From Candidatus Gemmiger avistercoris (GTDB taxonomy: Bacteria > Bacillota > Clostridia > Oscillospirales > Ruminococcaceae), in the NCBI GenBank assembly GCA_019116705.1, contig DXBF01000021.1, positions 1-34,972 on the forward strand: a stretch of DNA of 34,972 bases, read 5' to 3'. The position numbers and the translations under genes were made by a program. Shown piece by piece: positions 22,935 through 29,932 of this stretch (within the stretch, counting starts at the first letter, position 1; each line of letters starts with the position of its first letter). The notes under the pieces were generated by a model. The model was given only the letters and a program-made list of their open reading frames with translations. It was not told where the DNA came from and did not search any database.

Positions 22935-24728
22935 TCAGCCCGCCTGCGCCGGGTCCGCAAAAAGCACCCGTTCGCGGCAGGGGTTATGCCACAGCGTATA
23001 GCCCGCCGGGCAGGGGGCGTCCATGGGTTCCAGGGCGGCGGTATCCAGCGGCACGCCGTCGGCGGCCAGCACCCAGTCGGCCCCGGTCAGGTCCCGGTAG
23101 GGGCGGCCGGGGTACTCGGGGCCGGGGGCTTCGGCGGTCAGGTCCAGCACGCCGTCGTCCAGCAGGCCCCAGGCGCAGAGCGTTTCATATTCACAGAGGT
23201 AAACGTCCCGGTCGATGTAGGTGTCGATGAGCTGGCTGTCCCGCCCGCGCACGCCGTTGGGGATGAACAGCACGGCGCCCTCCAGCGTTTTGAGAGATTC
23301 GTTCAGGCTGCTGGCCGCCTGCACGGCGGCGGCGTCCACACCGTAGGTCCAGCGGTTGATGCGCCACTCCCCGGCGTAGCAGAGCGCGCAGAGCGCCAGC
23401 GCCGCCAGGGCCAGGGGCCTGCGGGCTTTGCGCCGCACCAGCAGCACGCCCAGCAGCGCGGCCCCCGCCACGACGGCGCACCGCCACGCCAGCAGCCAGC
23501 CGCCGGCCCCCAGCAGGGGCAGGCGGTCCAGGCGGTCGGCCACGAAATCATACCATTGCAGGAAGGTGTTGTCCCCCGCGCCGGGGCCGATGTCGCGGCA
23601 GAGCAGCAGGAACCCCGCCCCCCACAGCGCCGTGAGGGCGGCCAGCAGGCGGCGGCGCGCCGGGGTCAGCGCGCCGTCCAGCGCGTCCAGCGTGACCAGC
23701 AGCAGCGGCACCAGCAGCGGTTCCAGGTAGCGCATGTGCTGGCGGGGCGAGGGCGAGCCCAGGTCCTCCCGCACGGTGATGCTCCAGGCCACCACCCCCA
23801 CGCCGGCGCCCAGCGCCAGCAGAAGCAGCAGCGGCAGCTGGGTGCGGCGGGGGTCCGAACCGGGGCGCGGGCGGCGCAGCGCGCACAGCGGCGCCAGCAC
23901 CGGGAACACCCCGAAGGCCAGCACCGTGAACAGCACGTCGCAGGCCACGGCAAAGGGCAGGAAGGCCCACTGTGCGGCGTTGAGCCAGCCGGTCTGGTTG
24001 TAGGAGTTGCCCAGCCCCGCGAACAGGGTCAGCTTGCCCGCCAGGAAGCAGGCGGCGAAGGCCCCCAGCAGGGCGGCGGTCCCGGCCAGTTCGGCGCGCC
24101 AGACGCGGCGGTCGTTCCAGACCACCCACAGGCGCAGCAGCACCCAGGCGATGAGGTAGTAGAGGGCGACTTCCTTATTAAGATAGAGCAGGTAGCACCA
24201 CGCCCCCGCCACGGCGCACCAGCCCGCCCGGGCGCGGGGCGAAGCGGCGGCCATGGCCCGCCAGAGGAAGTACACCTGCCACAGAGAGAGCGGCAGGAAC
24301 ACGGTCTCGCTCATGAAGGTGGCGCAGGCTGCCATGGTGGGCAGCAGCGCCGTGACCCCCACCAGGAAGGCCGTGCGGCGGCGGCTCTGGCCGGTGGCGC
24401 GGGCCAGGGCGCAGGCCGGGAACACCGCGCTGGAGGCCCAGGCCGCGTTGAGCCAGCCCACGGCCGTGATCTGGGCCGCGGTGGTCCTGAAGGCCAGGGC
24501 GGGCAGGATGCACAGCGGGTAGAGGATCTTCTGGTAGTCGCTGGGCATGTTGCGCACCCGCAGCCCCCGGCCCTGGAACAAGCTGCGGGCGATGTCCAGG
24601 TAGCGGACCTCGTCGCTGTAGACCGCCAGTTCCCGCGGGTAGGTGCTGAGCAGGCCGTACACCACCGTGCACGCCGCGAACAGCAGCACAAGGTATAGCC
24701 AGCTTTTTCGCCTTTGGGCTGTTTTCAT
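22935..24728 (-). CDS. GT-C-type membrane glycosyltransferase-like protein
   Basis: A 597-residue polytopic membrane protein with about ten hydrophobic spans and a C-terminal soluble domain. The first outside loop holds YSDEVRYLDIARSL, the acidic DE-type motif expected for the catalytic base/metal site of GT-C glycosyltransferases (PMT/ArnT relatives), and a later loop holds NEKDxx-like LNKEVALYY. The C-terminal 150 residues form a soluble domain. The donor would be a polyprenyl-phosphate sugar and the acceptor an outside glycan, lipid or protein; neither can be named. The gene is very GC-rich like its neighbours. It is divergent from the 24939 gene, with a promoter of its own. Confidence 0.75.
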   Translation of the reverse strand: MKTAQRRKSWLYLVLLFAACTVVYGLLSTYPRELAVYSDEVRYLDIARSLFQGRGLRVRNMPSDYQKILYPLCILPALAFRTTAAQITAVGWLNAAWASSAVFPACALARATGQSRRRTAFLVGVTALLPTMAACATFMSETVFLPLSLWQVYFLWRAMAAASPRARAGWCAVAGAWCYLLYLNKEVALYYLIAWVLLRLWVVWNDRRVWRAELAGTAALLGAFAACFLAGKLTLFAGLGNSYNQTGWLNAAQWAFLPFAVACDVLFTVLAFGVFPVLAPLCALRRPRPGSDPRRTQLPLLLLLALGAGVGVVAWSITVREDLGSPSPRQHMRYLEPLLVPLLLVTLDALDGALTPARRRLLAALTALWGAGFLLLCRDIGPGAGDNTFLQWYDFVADRLDRLPLLGAGGWLLAWRCAVVAGAALLGVLLVRRKARRPLALAALALCALCYAGEWRINRWTYGVDAAAVQAASSLNESLKTLEGAVLFIPNGVRGRDSQLIDTYIDRDVYLCEYETLCAWGLLDDGVLDLTAEAPGPEYPGRPYRDLTGADWVLAADGVPLDTAALEPMDAPCPAGYTLWHNPCRERVLFADPAQAG

Positions 24729-24760
24729 CCTTCGTCCGCCCTCCCGTTTTTTCTGGGTCC

Positions 24761-24790
24761 ATTATACGGCAAAAGGCGGCGGGAAGTAAA
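24761..24790 (-). promoter_or_regulatory. Promoter of the GT-C gene
   Basis: TTTACT (24785-24790), 18 bp, TATAAT (24761-24766) on the minus strand. Confidence 0.65.
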
Positions 24791-24829
24791 GGGGCGCGGG
24801 GCGCGGGCGCGGATTTCACAAAAAAATCC

Positions 24830-24859
24830 GTGACAAACGACGCCCCGGTATGGTATACT
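24830..24859 (+). promoter_or_regulatory. Promoter of the 24939 gene
   Basis: GTGACA (24830-24835), 18 bp, TATACT (24854-24859), with TG one base before the -10 box. It is divergent from the GT-C promoter 40 bp away. Confidence 0.65.
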
Positions 24860-24938
24860 GTAAAGGTTACAAAACAGAAACAACACGGCGCCCCGCCGCC
24901 GAGCAAAAGCGACTTTTTTCTGATATTTTTGGAGGTGC

Positions 24939-26117
24939 TTGAACACGGACTCCCACATGACCCGTCTGCCCCGGCTGCTCTGGCTGCTGGGGTTTGTATT
25001 GGCCCTGTGCTTCTGGGCCGCGCCGCGCGCCGCGGCGGCAGAGTATGACGACACGCTGGACCGCCTGGGCCGCCTGCAGGACCTGGCCGAAAGCTACGCC
25101 GCCGAACACGAGGGCGACCCCATCCTGCTGACGCTTTCCTACACCCGCACCGGCAGCTACAACACCGCCATCTGGCAGCTGACCGCCGGGGCCCGCGATT
25201 CGGAGTTTGAAGCCTACGTGAACGAGAACGACGCCGACCTGGCCGCGCTGCAGGGCATGACCACCCTGACGCTGCCCACCGGGGAGACCACCGACTTCGG
25301 CCATATGCTGGCTTCGATGAACCTGGTGTACAACGGCCTGCCCATCACCGGCAGCTGGGGCGGCGACTGCATGGAACTGGCCAAGTCCTTCCACGGCCAG
25401 GCGGACGACGCGGCGGGCTACGCGGGGCTGATGCAGTCCGCCTTCAACACGGGGGACAGTTCCTCCAGCGTATTCAGCGCCGAGGACCTGCGCGCCGACC
25501 TAGACTCGGTGGTCGTGGGGTCCCAGCTGACCCGGGACAGCGACATCGCCGACACGCTGCGCAGCTATTACGACGGCCTGACCGAGTACGACCGCGCCTA
25601 CCAGTTCATCGCGCTGAGTTTCGGCACCGTGAACACCTCCGACAGCGGCTTTTCCGACGTGGTGTACAACGCCATCGTGCAGGACACCGGCATGCAGCTG
25701 CTGTTCTACATGAACGATATGTGGACCGGCAGCGGCTGGACCATCGACGAAAGCTACGCCCCCGCCGTGCGCGGCGCCACCGACCTGCTGGCCGGGTACC
25801 TGGCCGGGGCCGTGAACGGCGACCGGGTCAAGAGCGAGAGCAACAACCGCCTGGTGGCCATGGGCAGCCAGGCCCTGGCCGACGCACTGAACGCCCTGGG
25901 CGACAGCGAAGCCGCCTCTGCGGCGCTGGCCGCGGCGCAGACCGGCGCGTCCAGTACCGTCAGCAGCACCGAGGCCGTGCTCTCGGAGGCGACGCAGACG
26001 CTGCAGAGCAGCTTTAACGTCAAGATCTTCGAGTTGTTTTTGCTGATCGTGGCGGCCATCGCGGTGTTCTTCCTCATCATGAGCTGCGCGCTGTTCGTCA
26101 GCCACCGGCGCAAATAA
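24939..26117 (+). CDS. Exported membrane-anchored protein of unknown function
   Basis: A 392-residue protein with an N-terminal signal peptide (RLPRLLWLLGFVLALCFW... cleaved near AAAAE), an outside domain of about 310 residues and a C-terminal transmembrane segment (about 362-384) ending in SHRRK. The outside domain is acidic and helical. It contains TTDFGHMLASMNL and SWGGDCMELAKSF, a His/Trp-Gly-Gly-Asp pattern that looks conserved but that I cannot assign to a family. The start is uncertain: TTG at 24939 is only 3 bases after GGAGG, while ATG at 24957 is 21 bases away from it. TTG is listed. It may act on or sense the cell envelope, given its location and the divergent glycosyltransferase. 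Confidence 0.72.
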   Translation: MNTDSHMTRLPRLLWLLGFVLALCFWAAPRAAAAEYDDTLDRLGRLQDLAESYAAEHEGDPILLTLSYTRTGSYNTAIWQLTAGARDSEFEAYVNENDADLAALQGMTTLTLPTGETTDFGHMLASMNLVYNGLPITGSWGGDCMELAKSFHGQADDAAGYAGLMQSAFNTGDSSSSVFSAEDLRADLDSVVVGSQLTRDSDIADTLRSYYDGLTEYDRAYQFIALSFGTVNTSDSGFSDVVYNAIVQDTGMQLLFYMNDMWTGSGWTIDESYAPAVRGATDLLAGYLAGAVNGDRVKSESNNRLVAMGSQALADALNALGDSEAASAALAAAQTGASSTVSSTEAVLSEATQTLQSSFNVKIFELFLLIVAAIAVFFLIMSCALFVSHRRK

Positions 26118-26122
26118 TCCCT

Positions 26123-26152
26123 TCCCCGGCCTGCGGTCCGGGGGATTTTTTT
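26123..26152 (+). terminator. Terminator after the 24939 gene
   Basis: A GC stem (CCCCGG/CCGGGG with an inner CC/GG and one bulge) followed by ATTTTTTT, immediately after the stop codon. Confidence 0.85.
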
Positions 26153-26189
26153 GCGCCGCCCCTTTCACAGTTCGTATATTTTTCCCCCG

Positions 26190-26339
26190 TTATCCGCCGC
26201 GTAAAACGGTTCTCCACGTTGAAATTGTGGAAAACCCGGTGGAAACCGTGGAAAACCCGCCCCATTTCCACGCTGAAACGGGCAATTCCCGCCGGGAAAC
26301 GCGGCGCGCCCCCGGGGCGGGGCCCGCAGGTTTTCCACC
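26190..26339. promoter_or_regulatory. Cluster of DnaA-box-like 9-mers before scfA
   Basis: Seven 9-mers related to TTATCCACA, on both strands: 26190, 26210, 26226 (TGTGGAAAA, 8 of 9), 26238, 26247 (CGTGGAAAA), 26264 and 26331 (TTTTCCACC). They sit in 150 bp just upstream of the scfA promoter. They may be DnaA sites, sites for another regulator with a TTTCCAC core, or chance in a low-complexity tract. Confidence 0.4.
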
Positions 26340-26343
26340 GTGC

Positions 26344-26372
26344 TTGACAAGGGGGCCGGACCTGTGTACAAT
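26344..26372 (+). promoter_or_regulatory. Promoter of scfA
   Basis: TTGACA (26344-26349), 17 bp, TACAAT (26367-26372), with a TG extension; a near-consensus promoter about 40 bp before the start codon. Confidence 0.85.
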
Positions 26373-26411
26373 AAAGATATTCTAAAAAGTGTGCAAAGGA
26401 GTGACCATTAC

Positions 26412-26558
26412 ATGAAGCACATTCAGACCCTCGAGACCCGCGACATGGCCAAGAGCCTGCGCGACGGCGGCTGCGGCGAGTGCCAGACCTCCTGCCAGAG
26501 CGCCTGCAAGACCAGCTGCGGCATTGCCAACCAGCCCTGCGAGAAAGCGGACAACTGA
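26412..26558 (+). CDS. scfA: SCIFF precursor peptide (ranthipeptide)
   Basis: A 48-residue precursor of the SCIFF family (six cysteines in forty-five residues). The leader MKHIQTLETRDMAKSLRDGG precedes a core with cysteines at 21, 24, 28, 32, 36 and 43, spaced with Ser/Thr residues as expected for sulfur-to-carbon thioether cross-links. SCIFF peptides are near-universal in Clostridia and have been linked to signalling rather than killing. The ATG at 26412 has AAAGGAG upstream. It has its own strong promoter and terminator, and the maturase follows 378 bp later, across a structured repeat, rather than directly. Confidence 0.95.
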   Translation: MKHIQTLETRDMAKSLRDGGCGECQTSCQSACKTSCGIANQPCEKADN

Positions 26559-26581
26559 TTTTTCCACCAACGCTGGCGATC

Positions 26582-26616
26582 GTGCCGGGCGCCTTACGGC
26601 CCCGGCATTTCTTTTG
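26582..26616 (+). terminator. Terminator between scfA and scfB
   Basis: A stem TGCCGGG/CCCGGCA (26583-26589 with 26601-26607) with an inner GCC/GGC, followed by TTTCTTTT. It should let scfA be made in excess over the maturase. Confidence 0.85.
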
Positions 26617-26619
26617 CCT

Positions 26620-26911
26620 CAAAAGGGGCAACAGTCGCGCATGGCTGACGCCTGACGCTCCTGTTTGACGGGTTGCGGTTTCCGCATCCCGCGGCGCGCC
26701 TTGGGGCGGCGCTTGCGTTCTTCGACCGCTGCCCCTGCTCCGCCTTGCTGTATCCGCCGCAGGCGGCGCGCGGCTTCGCAGCCTCTTTGGAATCCCCTTC
26801 GACAAAATTCACCCCAAAACCGCGCACTCGGCGCCTGCGCCTCGCACACAATTTTGGGGTAAATTTCCCTGTATGTGTCCACATCGTCGGCACATGTCCG
26901 CCGATGTGGAC
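26620..26911 (+). repeat. Structured interspersed repeat, copy B
   Basis: The second copy of the element at 6545-6724, on the plus strand. It keeps CAAAAGGGGCAACAGTC at its start, the linker CTCTTTGGAATCCCCTTC, the long hairpin (26805-26819 with 26851-26866) capped by GGCGC/GCGCC, and the terminal 14-bp hairpin (26877-26890 with 26898-26911, loop holding ACATGT) followed by AGATGTTTT. It is about 110 bp longer than copy A because of an extra GC-rich segment (about 26670-26780) replacing the CCCC side of the first stem. It fills the gap between scfA and scfB, ending 25 bp before the scfB start. Confidence 0.85.
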
Positions 26912-26936
26912 AGATGTTTTATTAAAGGAGCTCCCT

Positions 26937-28391
26937 ATGATCCATCAATACAAGCTGGGCGGCTACAACATCGTGCTGGACGTGTTCAGCGGCAGCGTGC
27001 ACGCCGTGGACGAAGTCGCCTACGACGCCATCGCCCTGATCGACGGCGGCAGCACCCGCGCGCAGGCCGCCGCGGCCCTGGCCCAAAAGTACGCGGGCCG
27101 GGACGATGTGACCCCCGCCGACATCGAGGACTGCCTGGACGACATCGACGAACTGACGAAGGAGGGCAAGCTGTTCGCCCCCGACGCTTACGCCGGCCAT
27201 GCCTTCGACTTCAAGAACCGTTCCAATGTGGTCAAGGCCCTGTGCCTGCACGTGGCCCACACCTGCAACCTGAACTGCAGCTACTGCTTTGCGGCCCAGG
27301 GCAAGTTCCACGGCGAGGCCGGGCTGATGAGCTTTGAGACCGGCAAGCAGGCGCTGGATTTCCTGGTGGCGCACTCGGGCACCCGGCGCAACCTGGAGGT
27401 GGACTTCTTCGGCGGCGAACCGCTGATGAACTTCGAGGTCTGCAAGCAGCTGGTGGCCTACGCCCGCAGCATCGAGCAGGCGGCGGGCAAGAATTTCCGC
27501 TTCACGCTGACCACCAACGGCATCGGCATCACCGACGAAGTCATCGAGTGGGCCAACAAGGAATGCCACAACGTGGTGCTCTCGCTGGACGGCCGCAAGG
27601 AGGTCAACGACCGTTTCCGGGTGGATCTGGCGGGCAACGGCAGCTACGACCGCATCGTGCCCAAATTCCAGAAACTGGTCAAGGCCCGGGGCGGCCAGGG
27701 CTACTACATGCGGGGCACCTTCACCCACCACAATGTGGATTTCACCAACGACCTGTTCCACATGGCCGACGACCTGGGCTTCACCGAGCTTTCGATGGAG
27801 CCGGTGGTGGCCCCGCCCGATTCCCCCGAGGCCCTGACCGAAGCCGACCTGCCCAAACTGTTCGACCAGTACGAACTGCTGGCCAACGACATGCTGCGCC
27901 GCCAGAAAGCCGGACGGCCCATCACCTTCTACCACTACATCCTGGACCTGAAACACGGGCCCTGCATCTACAAGCGCATCTCGGGCTGCGGTTCGGGCAC
28001 CGAGTACATGGCCGTGACCCCCTGGGGCGACCTGTACCCCTGCCACCAGTTCGTGGGCGACCCCGACTACAAGCTGGGCAACGTGTGGGACGGCGTGACC
28101 AACACCGCCCTGCGGGACGAGTTCAAGCTGTGCAACGTCTACGCCCGGCCCGACTGCCGGGACTGCTGGGCGCGGCTGTACTGCGCGGGCGGCTGCGCGG
28201 CCAACGCCCTGCACGCCACCGGGGACATCCACGGCACCTACGAGTACGGGTGCAAGATCTTCCGCAAGCGCATGGAGTGCGCGCTGATGATCCAGGTGGC
28301 CCAGCGGCTGGACCCCGAACTGGCCCGCCACGCCGTGCAGTACGAGAGCGACTGCGACGGCTGCGGCGAGACCAGAGAAGGCTGCGAATAA
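26937..28391 (+). CDS. scfB: SCIFF maturase, radical SAM/SPASM thioether synthase
   Basis: A 484-residue radical SAM enzyme that forms thioether bonds in SCIFF. The N-terminal ~95 residues are a RiPP recognition-like domain, followed by the radical SAM site CNLNCSYC (C110, C114, C117), DFFGGEPLMN and TTNGIGI. The C-terminal SPASM/twitch part carries many cysteines (GCGSGTEY, DLYPCHQF, CRDCWARLYCAGGC, then CDGCG) for two auxiliary [4Fe-4S] clusters. The ATG at 26937 has AAAGGAG seven bases upstream; a longer in-frame reading to 26673 only translates the repeat and is rejected. No separate promoter is obvious, so expression may come by readthrough of the scfA terminator or from within the repeat. 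Confidence 0.95.
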   Translation: MIHQYKLGGYNIVLDVFSGSVHAVDEVAYDAIALIDGGSTRAQAAAALAQKYAGRDDVTPADIEDCLDDIDELTKEGKLFAPDAYAGHAFDFKNRSNVVKALCLHVAHTCNLNCSYCFAAQGKFHGEAGLMSFETGKQALDFLVAHSGTRRNLEVDFFGGEPLMNFEVCKQLVAYARSIEQAAGKNFRFTLTTNGIGITDEVIEWANKECHNVVLSLDGRKEVNDRFRVDLAGNGSYDRIVPKFQKLVKARGGQGYYMRGTFTHHNVDFTNDLFHMADDLGFTELSMEPVVAPPDSPEALTEADLPKLFDQYELLANDMLRRQKAGRPITFYHYILDLKHGPCIYKRISGCGSGTEYMAVTPWGDLYPCHQFVGDPDYKLGNVWDGVTNTALRDEFKLCNVYARPDCRDCWARLYCAGGCAANALHATGDIHGTYEYGCKIFRKRMECALMIQVAQRLDPELARHAVQYESDCDGCGETREGCE

Positions 28392-28402
28392 CAGGAAACG
28401 CC

Positions 28403-28440
28403 GGGACCCCCGATCCGAACGGATCGGGGGTCCCGTGGTT
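28403..28440. terminator. Terminator between scfB and the convergent gene
   Basis: A perfect 14-bp stem (28403-28416 with 28421-28434), loop GAAC, followed on the plus strand by GTGGTTTT. It probably serves scfB and the convergent unit. Confidence 0.85.
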
Positions 28441-28461
28441 TTCCGGGGAAACGGCCGGCAC

Positions 28462-28611
28462 TCAGCCGAAATAGGCCGCGATCTCCCGCATGCGGGCCGT
28501 CTGGACCACGCCGAAGGGGCAGCGGCGGTCACAATGGCCGCACTGGACGCAGTCGTCCGCATGGCGGTCCAGGCGGTACGCGGGGGCCCGCCCCTGTTTT
28601 TGGCGTTCCAT
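28462..28611 (-). CDS. Mini iron-sulfur protein (single CxxCxxCxxxCP)
   Basis: A 49-residue basic protein with one ferredoxin-like motif, CVQCGHCDRRCPFGV, enough for one [4Fe-4S] cluster, preceded by RLDRHADDC and followed by a short helix (RMREIAAYFG). It resembles the C-terminal cluster segment found on some aldo/keto reductases and flavoproteins, but here it stands alone. It starts 13 bp after the radical SAM gene stop, with AAAGGGG/GGAGGG just before the ATG, so the two are co-transcribed. It could donate electrons to that enzyme; this is inference from position. Confidence 0.75.
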   Translation of the reverse strand: MERQKQGRAPAYRLDRHADDCVQCGHCDRRCPFGVVQTARMREIAAYFG

Positions 28612-28624
28612 CCCTCCGCCCCTT

Positions 28625-29758
28625 TCACAGCCCCATGCGCCGGGCGCGCTGCTCGGCGGCGGCGATCTGCCGCAGGCGGGGCTCCGCGTGGGCGAAGAAT
28701 TTTTGGAACGCCGCGCAGTAGTAGTTCTGCCGCCCGCCCTGCGCGCCGGTGGTCCAGTCCCGCTTGCAGCCCCCCTGGCACAGAGCCTGCCAGCGGCAGG
28801 CCGCGCAGGGGGCGGGGTGGTCCAGCCCTTCCTGCAGGAATTCCTGCTCCCGCCGTCCGGCGCTGAGGGCGGCCAGCGGCGTCTGGTGGATGTTGCCCAG
28901 CTTCCACTCGTCCAGGGCGAAGAAGTCGCAGGGGTAAACGCTGCCGTCGCCCTCCACCACCGCGTAGGCCCCGCAGCTGCCGCTGGTGGCGCAGGTGCCC
29001 GCGGGCAGGCCCATGGCCAGGTGCACATAATCGTCGAACAGGCGCACGCTGGTGTAGCGTCCGGCGGCCCAGTCCCGGTACCATTCGTCGAACAGGCTGC
29101 ACAGGAACGTGCCGTAATCCTCCGGCGTCAGCGACCAGGGGCGCTGGCCCCGCGGCTCGCCCAGGGGGTCCAGGCAGGGGATGAACTGCAGATAGCGCAC
29201 GCCGGTCTTTTGCAAAGCATGGTAGGTGCGCACGGCGCTTTTGGCGCAGCGGCGGGTGACCACGCAGAGCAGGTTGCACTCCACACCGGCTTTTTGCAGC
29301 AGCCGCAGGTTCTTCTGCACCCGGGTCCAGGTGCCCTTGCCCGCCGCGTCGATGCGGAAGGCGTCGTGCAGGTCCTTGTCGCCGTCCACCGAGATGCCGG
29401 TCAGGAAGCGGCGCCGCGCCAGGAATTCCGCCCATTCCCCGTCCAGCGCGAGGCCGTTGGTCTGCAGGGCGTAGGCCACCGGCAGGCGCGCGGTGTTCTG
29501 CGCCTCCACCATGGCGGTAAAATCCCGGAAAAAGTCCAGCCCCGCCACCGTGGGCTCCCCGCCCTGGAAGGCGAAGCTGACGCTGCCGTCCCACCCGGCG
29601 GCGTCCAGCGCCTGACGGATGAGCAGCGCGGCGGTGTCCCGGCTCATGACGCCCAGGCTGGCCTCGGTACGGTTGGCGGCTTCGTCCTCATAGAAACAAT
29701 AGCGGCAGCGCATATTGCACAGGCTGGAAGCCGGTTTGACGAGCAGATTGACGTGCAT
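28625..29758 (-). CDS. Anaerobic sulfatase-maturase-type radical SAM/SPASM enzyme
   Basis: A 377-residue radical SAM enzyme of the anSME family. It has a radical SAM site CNMRCRYC (C14, C18, C21), FAFQGGEPTVAG, ALQTNGLAL, GISVDGDKDLHDAFR, QFIPCLDPLG (with the aspartate that deprotonates substrate in known anSMEs) and a SPASM region (CATSGSCGAYAVV, YPCDFF, CAACRWQALCQGGCKRD). Known anSMEs oxidise Cys/Ser of type I sulfatases to formylglycine. No sulfatase is present in the window, so a RiPP or other substrate is not excluded. The ATG at 29758 has AAAGGAG ten bases upstream. Convergent with scfB. Confidence 0.88.
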   Translation of the reverse strand: MHVNLLVKPASSLCNMRCRYCFYEDEAANRTEASLGVMSRDTAALLIRQALDAAGWDGSVSFAFQGGEPTVAGLDFFRDFTAMVEAQNTARLPVAYALQTNGLALDGEWAEFLARRRFLTGISVDGDKDLHDAFRIDAAGKGTWTRVQKNLRLLQKAGVECNLLCVVTRRCAKSAVRTYHALQKTGVRYLQFIPCLDPLGEPRGQRPWSLTPEDYGTFLCSLFDEWYRDWAAGRYTSVRLFDDYVHLAMGLPAGTCATSGSCGAYAVVEGDGSVYPCDFFALDEWKLGNIHQTPLAALSAGRREQEFLQEGLDHPAPCAACRWQALCQGGCKRDWTTGAQGGRQNYYCAAFQKFFAHAEPRLRQIAAAEQRARRMGL

Positions 29759-29798
29759 GGGGGACCTCTCCTTTCGGGCGCGGGCGTTTGCTTTCCTT

Positions 29799-29827
29799 AT
29801 TATAGCAAGGCGGCGGGCTGTCTGCAA
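29799..29827 (-). promoter_or_regulatory. Promoter of the anSME-like gene
   Basis: TTGCAG (29822-29827), 17 bp, TATAAT (29799-29804) on the minus strand. Confidence 0.75.
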
Positions 29828-29862
29828 GCCGCGCAGGGGGGTACGGTAATGGAGGTAAGTAC

Positions 29863-29891
29863 TTGTCAGGGACGGCCGCGGGGTTTATAAT
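29863..29891 (+). promoter_or_regulatory. Promoter of the MATE gene
   Basis: TTGTCA (29863-29868), 17 bp, TATAAT (29886-29891) on the plus strand; divergent from the anSME promoter 36 bp away. Confidence 0.8.
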
Positions 29892-29932
29892 AGTCCGGTT
29901 CAGAAAACAAACGAAAGGACGGCAAACACCTT

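Noticed and set aside
26673-26936. N-terminal extension of scfB
   Set aside because: It translates the structured repeat; the AAAGGAG site and family start support the ATG at 26937.
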